DNA from: an uncultured Bacteroidales bacterium
Lineage (GTDB): Bacteria; Bacteroidota; Bacteroidia; Bacteroidales; UBA932
Length of the DNA: 64,000 nt
NCBI GenBank assembly: GCA_905234475.1
Contig: CAJOHX010000010.1
Span: 1-64,000, forward strand
Direction: 5' to 3'
In this document: positions 28,527 through 37,140 of the stretch, in pieces
Layout of the letters: every line of letters begins with the position of its first letter
Numbering within the stretch: the stretch's first letter is position 1
Program-made: the position numbers and the translations under genes
The notes under the pieces: model-generated
Databases searched by the model: none
Told to the model about the DNA's origin: nothing
The model's input: the letters and a program-made list of their open reading frames with translations, nothing else

Positions 28527-29649
28527 CCCCTTTCCGGATTTCTTCAATCATCGCACGGGCCACCGCGCGGGAGGCTCCGCTGCCGCCCAGCAGCCGCCGG
28601 ATTTCGGCGTAGTCCGAGCGCATCCGTTCCCGGTAAGGGGTGTCCTCCACCAGCCGCCGGACCTCGTCCGAGGCGGCTTCCGGGGTGAACGCTTCCTGGA
28701 CCAGTTCGCGGAACGCCTCCCGGCCCAGGCACAGGTTGCCCAGGGAGATAAACTTCACGTGATCCATCACGCGCAGCACATGGCGTCCGATCCAGACGAC
28801 CAGCGGCGACGCGTTCCAGCCCACCACCTGCGGCGTGCCGGTCAGCACGGCCTCGAGCGAGGCCGTCCCGGAATTGATCACGGCGGCATCCGCATAGCGG
28901 AGCACGTCGTAGGTCCTGCCGAACAGCAGCGACACCTTCTGCCGTCCGGCGATAAACGGTGCATAATCCGCTTCGCTGCGGGCCGGGGCCCCCGCCACGA
29001 CGAAGCGCACGTCCTCCCAGCCGGGCAGGGCGGAGAGCCGGTCCGCCGCGGCCATCAGCACCGGCATCATCCGCTTGATCTCCCCCTTGCGCGAACCGGC
29101 GAGCAGCGCGATGTAGCGGCCCTCGACGGGACGCACGAATTCGTGGGTGTCCACCGCGTCCACCAGCGGATTGCCCTTGTAAATGAACGGGACGCCCTGC
29201 TCCGTGAAATACGGGACCTCGAAGGGGAAAATGATGAAGAGCCGGTCCACCCAGGCCTTTAGCCTGCGGTTGCGTCCCGCCCGGGACGCCCAAGTCTTGG
29301 GGGCGATGTACCAGAAGACGCGGATGCCGCGCGCGTGGCACCATTTCGCCATCTTCATGTTGAAGCCGGGATAGTCGATCAGGATCACCACGTCAGGCCG
29401 CCAGGCCGCAATGTCCCGCTTGCAGTCCCGCAGGCTGCGCAGCAGTTTGCCGGCTTTGCCGAGCACGTCCGTGAGGCCCATCACGGCGCCTTCGCGATAG
29501 TGATCTGCCAGTTCTGCACCCGCCGCCTGCATCAGCTCGCCGCCCCGGCAACGGAAAACCGCCTCCGGGTCCTCGGCCTGCAGACCGCGGATCAGGTTGC
29601 TCCCGTGCAGATCGCCGGAAGCCTCGCCGGCAATCAGAAAATAGCGCAC
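28522..29649 (-). CDS. lpxB: Lipid-A-disaccharide synthase
   Basis: LpxB (375 residues, GT19) joins UDP-2,3-diacylglucosamine to lipid X to form the lipid A disaccharide at the inner face of the inner membrane. Recognisable parts are the N-terminal FLIAGEASGDLHGSNLIRGL, DVVILIDYPGFNMKMAKW, the donor-site region FWYIAPKTWASRAGR and YKGNPLVD. Length and motifs are normal. Its start overlaps the surE stop by 16 nt. Confidence 0.95.
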   Translation of the reverse strand: MRYFLIAGEASGDLHGSNLIRGLQAEDPEAVFRCRGGELMQAAGAELADHYREGAVMGLTDVLGKAGKLLRSLRDCKRDIAAWRPDVVILIDYPGFNMKMAKWCHARGIRVFWYIAPKTWASRAGRNRRLKAWVDRLFIIFPFEVPYFTEQGVPFIYKGNPLVDAVDTHEFVRPVEGRYIALLAGSRKGEIKRMMPVLMAAADRLSALPGWEDVRFVVAGAPARSEADYAPFIAGRQKVSLLFGRTYDVLRYADAAVINSGTASLEAVLTGTPQVVGWNASPLVVWIGRHVLRVMDHVKFISLGNLCLGREAFRELVQEAFTPEAASDEVRRLVEDTPYRERMRSDYAEIRRLLGGSGASRAVARAMIEEIRKGA

Positions 29650-30464
29650 AGGCGTTCGATCTCCGATTTGTCGGTGTTGTCGATGTTCTGCGGGGTCACG
29701 ACCACGTAGCCCTGGCTCAGTAGGAGATGGTCGGCGTCGTGGGGATTGTCACCGTTGTCCGTGAAGTCACCCGCCATCACATAGAGCTGCTCGCCTTCTT
29801 CCTTGGCGGCCACGTAACGGCAGTCTTCCTCGCTGGGGACATACCCGCTCTCACGCAGGAATTCACCATAGTCCCGGTACTCCCGCTCCCAGTGCGCGCG
29901 ACCCATGCGGCCGGTCTTGATGCCCTTGATCTGCTCGACGGGACAGTCCGGGAAATTGATGTTGTAGAAGAGTCCGAAGCGGCGCTCCATCACGGGGATG
30001 ATGCGCTCCAGGATGTCCGGAAGCTTCGCCGCCACACCGGAGAAACCGCTGGAGGGGGTGAAGCTGTCGACGCTCACGCCCACGGACGGGATCCCGTTGA
30101 CCGCACCTTCCATCGCGGCGCCGATCGTGCCGGAATAGATCGAGGCGGTGGCGGCGTTGCTGCCATGATTGATGCCGCTAATCAACAGCTCCGGGCGGTC
30201 CGGATACAGGACATTGTCAATGCCGAACTTGACGCAGCTGGCGGGGGTGCCGTCGAGGTACCACCAGTCTTCGCCGGGTTTCTGCTCCAGGTGCTTCACG
30301 GCAATGGGCTTGAGGCCCATCGTCACGGCCATGGACATGCCGCTCTGGGGACGCTTCGGCGCCACGATGGTCAGGTCGCACCAGGGCCGGAGGATCTCCA
30401 CCAGCTTGTGCAGACCCGGGGAATCATAACCGTCGTCATTGGTGACGAGGACTTTTCTGTGCAT
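29634..30464 (-). CDS. surE: 5'/3'-nucleotidase SurE
   Basis: SurE is a survival-protein nucleotidase acting on nucleoside monophosphates. The N-terminal metal-site motif VLVTNDDGYDSPGL is intact, and LLISGINHGSNAATASIYSGTIGAA (the conserved GxNxG-S-Y-S-GTVGAA region) follows. I start at 30464 (MHRKVLV) because the upstream ATGs at 30470 and 30491 overlap the yggS end. A start at 30470 (MIMHRK) is equally possible. It lies in a tight minus-strand run with yggS upstream and lpxB downstream. Confidence 0.94.
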   Translation of the reverse strand: MHRKVLVTNDDGYDSPGLHKLVEILRPWCDLTIVAPKRPQSGMSMAVTMGLKPIAVKHLEQKPGEDWWYLDGTPASCVKFGIDNVLYPDRPELLISGINHGSNAATASIYSGTIGAAMEGAVNGIPSVGVSVDSFTPSSGFSGVAAKLPDILERIIPVMERRFGLFYNINFPDCPVEQIKGIKTGRMGRAHWEREYRDYGEFLRESGYVPSEEDCRYVAAKEEGEQLYVMAGDFTDNGDNPHDADHLLLSQGYVVVTPQNIDNTDKSEIERLCAIF

Positions 30465-30471
30465 GATCATA

Positions 30472-31131
30472 TCAATACTGTCTTTCGCCAAAGATGGCGG
30501 TTCCTATGCGTACGATGGTGGCCCCGTAGTCGAGGGCGAGGGGCCAGTCGCCGGACATGCCGATGGAGAGCTCGGTGAAGTCCGACAGCTCCGGGAACAG
30601 GTCCTGCAGATAGGCGCGGAAATCGGCGATGCGGGCAAAGTCCGCGCGGATGTCGTCCTCGCAGTCAGTGTGGGACGCCATGCCCATCAGGCCGCAGAAG
30701 CGCACGTGGGTGTATCTCTCCGCATTGAACAGGATGTCCAGCGCCTCTTCCTCGTGGAAGCCCTGCTTGGTCTGCTCTGCGCCGATGTGCAGCTCCAGCA
30801 GCACGCGGACGATCTTGCCGTTCGCCTTGCCCCATTCCTGGATGGCATCCAGCAGATGGAGGCTGTCCACCGACTCGACCAGGTCGGCATACGGCAGGAC
30901 CAGTTTCAGCTTGTTGGTCTGCAGATGCCCGAGAAAATGCCATTCCAGATCCAGGTCCGACAGGGACTCGACCTTCGCGGCGAACTCCTGCGGACGGTTC
31001 TCCCCGAAGACGCGCTGCCCGGCGGCATACGCCTCCCGGATCGCCTCGACGGGGTGAAATTTGGAAACTGCCACCAGTTTGACCTCAGGTGGCAGTTTTC
31101 CATGGATAGCTAGAATGTTTTCCTTAATCAT
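30472..31131 (-). CDS. YggS-family pyridoxal-phosphate homeostasis protein
   Basis: This 219-residue protein is a single-domain alanine-racemase-fold (YggS/PROSC) member that binds PLP and buffers B6 and amino-acid pools. The PLP lysine lies in LVAVSKFHP; VFGENRPQEF, WHFLGHLQTNK and the C-terminal LSIGMSGDWPLAL / TIVRIGTAIFG are all family hallmarks. It directly follows yidC and precedes surE. Confidence 0.94.
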   Translation of the reverse strand: MIKENILAIHGKLPPEVKLVAVSKFHPVEAIREAYAAGQRVFGENRPQEFAAKVESLSDLDLEWHFLGHLQTNKLKLVLPYADLVESVDSLHLLDAIQEWGKANGKIVRVLLELHIGAEQTKQGFHEEEALDILFNAERYTHVRFCGLMGMASHTDCEDDIRADFARIADFRAYLQDLFPELSDFTELSIGMSGDWPLALDYGATIVRIGTAIFGERQY

Positions 31132-33003
31132 TTATTTGCGTTTCTTCGCTTGCTCGCGTTGCATTTGCTCCTGCATCTTCTGCGCTTCCTCGAGGCGCTG
31201 CTGCCACTTGCTCTTCGGCACCGGCTTGCCCTCCGAAGCCCGGACCTTGGCGAGGATCTTGTCCTTGTCGACGGAGCGGCGGATGGCCCAGGTCTGCACG
31301 ATGGAGATCAGCTGGGAAAGCAGGTAGTAATAGCTGAGCGCGGCGGAGAGGCTGTTGCAGATGAAGAACATCATGATCGGCATCATCCACACGGTCATGA
31401 AGCGCATCGACGCGGCGCTCGGGTCATTCGCCGACGGCTGGCTGGACATCGACATCTTGGAGTACAGCCACATCGTGAGGGCCATCAGCAGGGCGAACAG
31501 GGAGATGTGGTCGCCGAAGATCGGCACCCGCGTCCCGAAGTCCACGATCGAATCATAGGCCGACAGGTCCTGGCACCACAGGAACGGCTGCTGGCGCAGC
31601 TCGATGGATGCCGGGAAGAACCGGAACATGGCCCACAAGATTGGGAAGGTGAGCAGGGTTGGCAGGCAGCCGCCCATCGGGCTCACGCCCGCCCGCTTGT
31701 ACAGGTCCATCGTGGCCTGCTGCTTCTTCATCATCTCCTGCTGGTTGTCCGTGTGGGGATACTTCGCATTGATCTTGTCGATCTCCGGCTTCAGGGCACT
31801 CATCTTGGCCGAGGAGGAGAAGGACTTGTAGGTCAGCGGGAAGACCACCGTCTTGATGACGAGGGTCATCAGGAGGATGATCAGGCCGAAGCTGGAGATG
31901 AAACGGTGGAAGAAGTCGAACATCGGGATGATTGCATAGCGCGTGAACCAGCCCACGAGCCAGCCGCCCAGCGGGATGATCTTCTCAAACTTGTTGCCGA
32001 TGGCCTTGAGGGTCTTGAAATGGTTCGGCCCGAAGTAGAACTCGAACGGAATGCTCCCGTTGCCGCCTTGCGGCAGGTCCAGGCGCATCTGCGCGGTGCA
32101 GTGCATCAGGTTTCGGTCTTCGTCGTCCTGGGGGAAGAAGCTGACCGCCAGCTCGCCGGAGGCGAACTGCTGCGGGGCGCGCATGATCGCGGAGAAGAAC
32201 TGCTGCTGGAAAGCGAACCAGCTGAGCTTGGAGTCCACCCGGCGCGAGGCGTTGCGGCCACGGCCAATCTCCACGGGCTTCTTGTCGCCCTCGAAATAGT
32301 AGTCCAGCTTGGAGTACTGGGATTCGTTCTTGTAGCCCTTCTCCATGCGGGGCAGGGTGAGCTCGAAATCCATGTCCAGCGCACTGACGTTGCGCGGAAT
32401 GACTGTGCCCATGTCCACGAAGGAGAGGAGGTTGTCCACCTGGTAGGAGTCGGCGTGCAGCACATAGCGCTGCTCGATGCATCCGCCTCCGGCGAACGGA
32501 AGGCGCATCACCACGGTGCTGTCCGTCTGCTCGGCGACCTGGAAAATGAAATCGCCCGTGCGCACGTACTCCCCGGCGTACACGCTGAAGGAATACGCCG
32601 CCTGCCCGGGACGGAACAGGTACAGGGGCGAGCCGTCGTAATTCGTGTAATCCTTGACCAGTACGGAGTACGGCTGGGCGCCCTTGGTCGTGAACTCGAT
32701 GCGGAGCTTGCTGTTCTCCAGGGTCACGGTCTGCCCTTCCGCATGGGAAGCAGCCTCCAGCAGGGAATCCTTGTAGATGGAGGTCTGGACCGCACCGGCG
32801 GCAGCCGCTTCACGCAGGCTGTCGGGCAGCGAGGCGACGCGCTCCGCTTCGGCAAGCTGCGCCTCCACCGACTGGGCAAGCGCCACGGAGTCCAGCTGCG
32901 CCTGCAGCTCGGCCCGCTTGCGCATCTGGTTGGACTGGAAGAGCGAGAAGCCGATGAAGATGACGGCAATCAGGATGAAGCCGATAACCGAATTCTTGTC
33001 CAT
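31132..33003 (-). CDS. yidC: Membrane protein insertase YidC
   Basis: YidC (623 residues) inserts and folds inner-membrane proteins. It shows an N-terminal anchor (VIGFILIAVIFIGFSLFQSNQ), a large periplasmic beta-domain (about 60-350) and the C-terminal insertase core with five helices (FGLIILLMTLVIKTVVFPLTYKS ... GGCLPTLLTFPILWAMFRFF ... MMFFICNSLSAALSYYYLLS). The tail is basic and Gln-rich (QRLEEAQKMQEQMQREQAKKRK), as is usual for ribosome contact. It shares one base with the DUF349 gene stop. Confidence 0.96.
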   Translation of the reverse strand: MDKNSVIGFILIAVIFIGFSLFQSNQMRKRAELQAQLDSVALAQSVEAQLAEAERVASLPDSLREAAAAGAVQTSIYKDSLLEAASHAEGQTVTLENSKLRIEFTTKGAQPYSVLVKDYTNYDGSPLYLFRPGQAAYSFSVYAGEYVRTGDFIFQVAEQTDSTVVMRLPFAGGGCIEQRYVLHADSYQVDNLLSFVDMGTVIPRNVSALDMDFELTLPRMEKGYKNESQYSKLDYYFEGDKKPVEIGRGRNASRRVDSKLSWFAFQQQFFSAIMRAPQQFASGELAVSFFPQDDEDRNLMHCTAQMRLDLPQGGNGSIPFEFYFGPNHFKTLKAIGNKFEKIIPLGGWLVGWFTRYAIIPMFDFFHRFISSFGLIILLMTLVIKTVVFPLTYKSFSSSAKMSALKPEIDKINAKYPHTDNQQEMMKKQQATMDLYKRAGVSPMGGCLPTLLTFPILWAMFRFFPASIELRQQPFLWCQDLSAYDSIVDFGTRVPIFGDHISLFALLMALTMWLYSKMSMSSQPSANDPSAASMRFMTVWMMPIMMFFICNSLSAALSYYYLLSQLISIVQTWAIRRSVDKDKILAKVRASEGKPVPKSKWQQRLEEAQKMQEQMQREQAKKRK

Positions 33004-34886
33004 TACTCAGTGCCCTCCTCGGCCTTCCGAATCTGCGCCTCCAATTCCTTCAACTCGGCCTTGGCTTGCTCAATCCTCTCCTCCATCTGGCGGATCAGCG
33101 GCTCGCTGTTCTTGGAGGCGGAGAAGAATCCGATATTGTTCTCGTACGTGGTAATGTCCTGCTGCAGACGGTTGTACTTCTCGATCAGGGCATCCTTGGG
33201 GCTGCGCGGGGCGCGGGCGGCGCGGGGCGCTGCGCCACGCTGGGCGGAGAAGTCAGGGAACTTCTCCTGCATCGCGTCGCGGTAGGCGCGGCCCACGGCA
33301 TCCTTCTCCTTGAAGGGGACGTGGCCGATAGCCTGCCAGCGCTCGGCGAAGCCGCGCATGGCCTCCTCGTTGGCCGCGGCATTCTCCACGGGCTCATAGG
33401 CCTGGATGTCCTCAATGACCTTGCGCTTGGCCTTGAGGTTGCCGTAGAAATCGTTTTCCCCGCCGGCATGGGCGTCGCGGGCGGCGAAGAATTCGTCGCA
33501 GGCGCCGCGGAAACGCTTCCAGAGCGCCTCGGACTTCTTGCGCGGCACGGCGCCGATCTCCTTCCACTGCTTCTGCAGGGCAATGAACTGGTCCGTGGCT
33601 TTCTTCCACTCGGTGCTGGACTTGAGGGCCTCGGCCTGCTCGATGAGGGACATCTTCTTGCTGAGGTTGTCGTTCATGTTGTCCTTGATGCCGGAGTAGA
33701 AGTCGCGCTTGCGGGAATAGAACGCATCGCAGGCGGCGCGGAAGCGGTCGTAAATGCGCTGGTTGTCCTTTTTGGTGGCATAGCCGATGCGGCGCCACTC
33801 GGCCTGGATCTCCTCGATCTCCTTGGAGGCAGCGTTCCAGTCGCCGGAGCCGCTGATCTCGCGGGCGGCAATCTCCTCGACGCGCTCGCACAGGGCGGTC
33901 TTCTTCACGAGGTTCTCCGCCTGCTGCTCCTTCAGCCCCTCGAAATGGGCCTGGTAGCGCTTGTTCACGACGGCGGTCGCCGCCTTGAAGCGGTTCCAGA
34001 TGTCCTCGCGGTATTCCTTGGCCACGGGGCCGAACTCCTTCCACTGCTCGTGCAGCTTCTGCAGCTCGTGGAAGGCGCTCACGACGTTGTCGTTCTCCGC
34101 GAGCTTCTCGGCAGCCTCGCAGAAGGCCTGCTTGGCCTCGAGGTTCTTGCGGAAGTCCAGGTCGCGCAGGTCGCGGTTGATCTTGACCATGTCGTAGAAC
34201 TTCTCCACATAGAACTGGTAGGTATCGTTGATGTCCCGGAAAGCCGTGGCCGGCACGGGGCCTGCCTCCCTCCAGCGGTTCTGGAGTTCGCGGAACGCCG
34301 GGAACTGGGCGCTGACATCCTCCTGACCTTCGACGATCGCCTTGAGCTCCTCGATGATGGCCTGCTTCTTCGCCAGATTCTCCTCCCGACGCGCATCCTG
34401 CTGCTTGTTGAATTCGGCGCGCTCCTTCTTGTAGTCGGCATACATCGCCTTGAAATTCTGCTCCACGGCTTCGAAAGGATTGTCCTGGCTGGACTCCGAA
34501 TCCTCGGACACGCCGCTCTCGCCCTTCAGGCGGCCGAGCAGCTTGTAGAAAGCCGACTTGATGGCTTCGGCCTCCTTGGAGCGGGTCATCCGCTCCGCGC
34601 TGTCCTTGAGTTTGCCGAACAGGTCGGAAAGCTCGGCGAGCGTCTTGTCGGCAAAGCTGTCGGCCTTGTCGGCGGGCGCCTCGGGGGCTTCCGCCTCAGC
34701 TTCCTGAGCGGCCTCGGGAGCAGCTTCGGGAGCGGCTTCCGGCTCAGCCTCGACGGGTGCTTCGGGAGTTGATTCTACGATCGGAGTCTCTTCAACGGTG
34801 GAAGCCTCCACGGGGGTGGTGTCCACCGGGCCTTCTACATCTGAAAGAACCTGGCGGATCTCTTCAGGATTGGTGTTTTCGCTCAT
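33003..34886 (-). CDS. DUF349 coiled-coil protein
   Basis: The 627-residue protein has an acidic, Ala/Glu/Pro-rich N-terminus (about 1-75) and then a chain of DUF349 repeats, each carrying a W-x-x-G/A-PV or I-G-x-V/A-P pattern (LQNRWREAGPVPATAF, QWKEFGPVAKEY, EWRRIGYATKK, QWKEIGAVPRKK, RWQAIGHVPFKEKD). These alternate with long charged helices. There is no enzymatic motif; the family is of unknown function. It heads the yidC-yggS-surE-lpxB run and diverges from trmD. Confidence 0.88.
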   Translation of the reverse strand: MSENTNPEEIRQVLSDVEGPVDTTPVEASTVEETPIVESTPEAPVEAEPEAAPEAAPEAAQEAEAEAPEAPADKADSFADKTLAELSDLFGKLKDSAERMTRSKEAEAIKSAFYKLLGRLKGESGVSEDSESSQDNPFEAVEQNFKAMYADYKKERAEFNKQQDARREENLAKKQAIIEELKAIVEGQEDVSAQFPAFRELQNRWREAGPVPATAFRDINDTYQFYVEKFYDMVKINRDLRDLDFRKNLEAKQAFCEAAEKLAENDNVVSAFHELQKLHEQWKEFGPVAKEYREDIWNRFKAATAVVNKRYQAHFEGLKEQQAENLVKKTALCERVEEIAAREISGSGDWNAASKEIEEIQAEWRRIGYATKKDNQRIYDRFRAACDAFYSRKRDFYSGIKDNMNDNLSKKMSLIEQAEALKSSTEWKKATDQFIALQKQWKEIGAVPRKKSEALWKRFRGACDEFFAARDAHAGGENDFYGNLKAKRKVIEDIQAYEPVENAAANEEAMRGFAERWQAIGHVPFKEKDAVGRAYRDAMQEKFPDFSAQRGAAPRAARAPRSPKDALIEKYNRLQQDITTYENNIGFFSASKNSEPLIRQMEERIEQAKAELKELEAQIRKAEEGTE

Positions 34887-34917
34887 AATATCAGAGTTCT
34901 AGAATTGTTATAGCTTA

Positions 34918-34953
34918 CAAATATACTAAAATTAAATAAAAAGGGTAATTTTG
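34918..34953. promoter_or_regulatory. Divergent -7 boxes for the DUF349 run and trmD
   Basis: TATATTTG on the minus strand (34918-34925) serves the DUF349-yidC run and TAATTTTG on the plus strand (34946-34953) serves trmD. The sequence between and around them is very AT-rich. Good -33 boxes are not evident for either. Confidence 0.45.
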
Positions 34954-34972
34954 CAGGACAAAACTTTCCGAT

Positions 34973-35656
34973 ATGAGAATCGACATCCTGACCGTCGTCC
35001 CGGAGCTGCTGGAGAGCCCCCTCTCCCACTCCATCGTGGGGCGCGCCATCAAAAAGGGACTGGTGGACATCCGGGTCCACAATCTCCGGAAATACGGCAT
35101 CGGCCCCCGCAAGAATGTGGACGACTACAGCTACGGCGGAGACGCCGGCATGGTGATGCGCATCGAGCCGGTGTACGACATGATCGCGGAGCTGCGCGCC
35201 GAGCGGGACTACGACGAAGTCATCTACCTCTCCCCCGACGGCGAATACCTGACCCAGGCCGTCTCCAACGAGCTCTCCCTCAAGGAGAACCTGATCCTTC
35301 TCTGCGGCCACTACAAGGGCATCGACCACCGCATCCGCGAACACCTGGTCACCCGCGAGATCTCGGTCGGCGACTACGTCGTCAGCGGCGGGGAGATCCC
35401 GGCCGCCCTGCTGACGGACTCCATCGTCCGCCTGATCCCGGGCGCGCTGACCGACGAGACCTCCGCCCTGTCGGACAGTTTCCAGGACGGACTCCTCTCC
35501 CCGCCCGTCTACACCCGGCCGGTCGAGTTCAACGGATGGAAAGTCCCCGACGTACTGCTCAGCGGCAATCCGAAACTCATTGAAGCATGGCAAGATGAGC
35601 AGGCTTTGGAGCGCACGGCACGCCTCCGGCCGGCCCTACTTAATAAAAAAATTTAA
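34973..35656 (+). CDS. trmD: tRNA (guanine37-N1)-methyltransferase TrmD
   Basis: TrmD (227 residues) methylates G37 of tRNAs to prevent frameshifting. The SPOUT knot region is visible as [20 protein letters not shown] and [19 protein letters not shown]. The N-terminal [21 protein letters not shown] is typical. Unlike in many bacteria it is not next to rpsP or rplS. A -7 box TAATTTTG lies 20 nt upstream. Confidence 0.95.
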   Translation: MRIDILTVVPELLESPLSHSIVGRAIKKGLVDIRVHNLRKYGIGPRKNVDDYSYGGDAGMVMRIEPVYDMIAELRAERDYDEVIYLSPDGEYLTQAVSNELSLKENLILLCGHYKGIDHRIREHLVTREISVGDYVVSGGEIPAALLTDSIVRLIPGALTDETSALSDSFQDGLLSPPVYTRPVEFNGWKVPDVLLSGNPKLIEAWQDEQALERTARLRPALLNKKI

Positions 35657-35705
35657 GAATTCGAGAAAAATTTTTCAAAGATTTTCGAAAAAAAATCGAA
35701 AAAAT

Positions 35706-35736
35706 CTTGTAGGATTAAAAAATGTGCGTATCTTTG
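35706..35736 (+). promoter_or_regulatory. Strong promoter for an unassigned short transcript
   Basis: CTTG (35706-35709) and a perfect TATCTTTG (35729-35736) are 19 nt apart. The transcript would start near 35743. The 50 nt between trmD and this promoter are plain A/T-rich sequence with nothing else recognisable. Confidence 0.65.
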
Positions 35737-35742
35737 CACTTG

Positions 35743-35868
35743 GAAATGAAACAACTCTACTCCGGTTCTGTACCGGAGACTTCTAACCAACAATAATTAA
35801 CCTTCTATAAGGTAATACACTACTAACTAACCGTAACGACCCGCTGTGACAGCGGGTTGTTGTCGTTA
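35743..35868 (+). ncRNA. Candidate small RNA or leader with a 16-codon ORF
   Basis: Downstream of the promoter there is no annotated gene on this strand. The stretch holds a 7-bp hairpin (CTCCGGT / ACCGGAG, 35760-35778), a short ORF and a nested stem at the end (AACGAC-CCGCTG / CAGCGG ... GTCGTT, 35835-35867) followed by TATAT. The end stem resembles a terminator without a clean T run. I cannot assign an RNA family. Confidence 0.45.
35746..35796 (+). CDS. Possible 16-residue peptide within the small RNA candidate
   Basis: An ATG only about 3 nt after the predicted transcription start opens a 16-codon frame (MKQLYSGSVPETSNQQ). Its middle overlaps the first hairpin. It could be a leaderless small protein, a leader peptide or chance. 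Confidence 0.3.
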   Translation: MKQLYSGSVPETSNQQ

Positions 35869-35900
35869 TATACGGGCCCCCATGGCACTGTACAGGCGGA

Positions 35901-35986
35901 CGGGAGTCCCGTTTCGAAGCCGTTCACCCGTCAGGGTCGCGCGGCAGCGAAGCGTCAGCACGATAGCGGAGAAACGGGAGCTCCCG
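35901..35986 (+). repeat. Bulged-stem repeat, family B copy 3
   Basis: The arms CGGGAGTCCCGTTTC (35901-35915) and GAAACGGGAGCTCCCG (35971-35986) pair with one bulged C. The core matches copies at 12984 and 15221. It lies 9 nt beyond the stop codon of the glutaminyl cyclotransferase gene. Confidence 0.8.
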
Positions 35987-35995
35987 TACCGCAGG

Positions 35996-36760
35996 TTATT
36001 TGACAGGGACGAGTTTGATCTCGTAGAGGCGGGGCCAGTACTTTCCGGTCAGGTAGATTTTGCCGGTGGCGGGATCGCAGGCGATGCCGTTGAGCACGTC
36101 GGTGGCGCTGGTGCGAAGGACGCGCGGCAGCAGGCCGGAACAGTCGATACTGGCCTCCACCTGCCCGTTGGCGGGGTTGATGATCAGGATCATGTCGGTC
36201 GTGTAGACATTGGCCCACACCTTGCCGTCGATATACTCCAGCTCATTGAGATTGCGCATGGAGCGGCCGTCCATCTTCACGTCCACCGTGCGCTCCAGCT
36301 TGAAATCCTGCGACAGGAAATACAGCTTCGGAGAGCCGTCGGAAGCGATCAGGGACTTCCCGTCGGTCGTCAGCCCCCAGCCCTCGCGGGGATAAGAATA
36401 AGCCTGCTTATACTCGAGCGTCGCGGCGTCGTAGACGAACGCGACCTTGTTGAGCCAGGTGAGGATGAACAGCTTGCCGTCCAGCATGACGGAACCCTCG
36501 GCGAAATACTTCTGCTGGAAGTCCAGCTTGCGCAGGACCTTGCCCGTCGCGAGCTCCACCTCGCGGAAGGAAGACTCGCCGAACTGGCCGGTACTCTCGT
36601 AGAAACGCCCCCCGTCGAAGAAAAGGCCCTGCGTATAGGCGCCCGTGTCGTGCGTGTACTCTTTGACGACCTGCACCTTGTAGCGCTTCACGCCCGCAGA
36701 GCAGCCGATGCACCCCAGGCACATCGCCGCAGCCAGAAAGTATCGGATAATCTGTTTCAC
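35996..36760 (-). CDS. Glutaminyl-peptide cyclotransferase (plant/bacterial type)
   Basis: The protein converts N-terminal glutamine to pyroglutamate. It has the five-bladed propeller signature of the family: YTQGLFFDGGRFYESTGQFG, GWGLTTDGKSLIASDGS, LNELEYIDGKVWANVYTTD, LNGIACDPATGKIYLTGKYWPRLYEI. The N-terminus contains a hydrophobic signal ending in LGCIGCS, so it is an exported, probably lipidated protein. The start is uncertain. I use GTG at 36760 because the -7 box TATTTTTG (36766-36773) lies just before it, which would make the mRNA nearly leaderless; an ATG at 36724 would cut into the signal. Confidence 0.85.
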   Translation of the reverse strand: MKQIIRYFLAAAMCLGCIGCSAGVKRYKVQVVKEYTHDTGAYTQGLFFDGGRFYESTGQFGESSFREVELATGKVLRKLDFQQKYFAEGSVMLDGKLFILTWLNKVAFVYDAATLEYKQAYSYPREGWGLTTDGKSLIASDGSPKLYFLSQDFKLERTVDVKMDGRSMRNLNELEYIDGKVWANVYTTDMILIINPANGQVEASIDCSGLLPRVLRTSATDVLNGIACDPATGKIYLTGKYWPRLYEIKLVPVK

Positions 36761-36805
36761 AACGGCAAAAATACGGAAAAAAGCAGAATAATCCCGCAAA
36801 CTTCC

Positions 36806-36813
36806 TATCTTTG
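36806..36813 (+). promoter_or_regulatory. rnpB: -7 promoter box of rnpB
   Basis: TATCTTTG lies a few nt before the 5' end of the RNase P RNA. It is arranged back to back with the -7 box of the cyclotransferase gene at 36766-36773. Confidence 0.55.
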
Positions 36814-36819
36814 CGCTCA

Positions 36820-37140
36820 CGAAAAGAACAGGTGGAGCGATCTGTCGCCCGAAAGGGAGGAAAGTCCGGACAGGACAGGGCATCCCGCTGCGGAAAGCGC
36901 AGGCAGGGGCAACCTTACGCCAGCCGTAACAGAAAAGAACCGCCGGCCAGAGCCGGTAAGGGTGAAAACGCGGGGCAAGAGCCCACGACGTCCGTCAGCG
37001 ATGCCGGACGGGTACGGCACCGGGACCTGCAAGACCAAATATACTGGCAGACGAGGGCGGCCCGCCCGATGCCAGGGGGTAGGTTGCGAAGATAAATGAC
37101 AGAAAATCAGTGAACAGAAACCGGCTTACGGCTCCACCTT
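36820..37140 (+). ncRNA. rnpB: RNase P RNA (class A)
   Basis: The catalytic RNA of RNase P matures tRNA 5' ends. The universally conserved 5' core GAGGAAAGTCCGGACA (near 36860) and 3' core ACAGAAACCGGCTTAC (near 37114-37130) are present. The P1 helix is formed by GGTGGAGC (36831-36838) and GCTCCACC (37131-37138), followed by a T-rich run. The 3' end overlaps the last codons of the convergent acyltransferase gene by about 13 nt. Confidence 0.95.
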
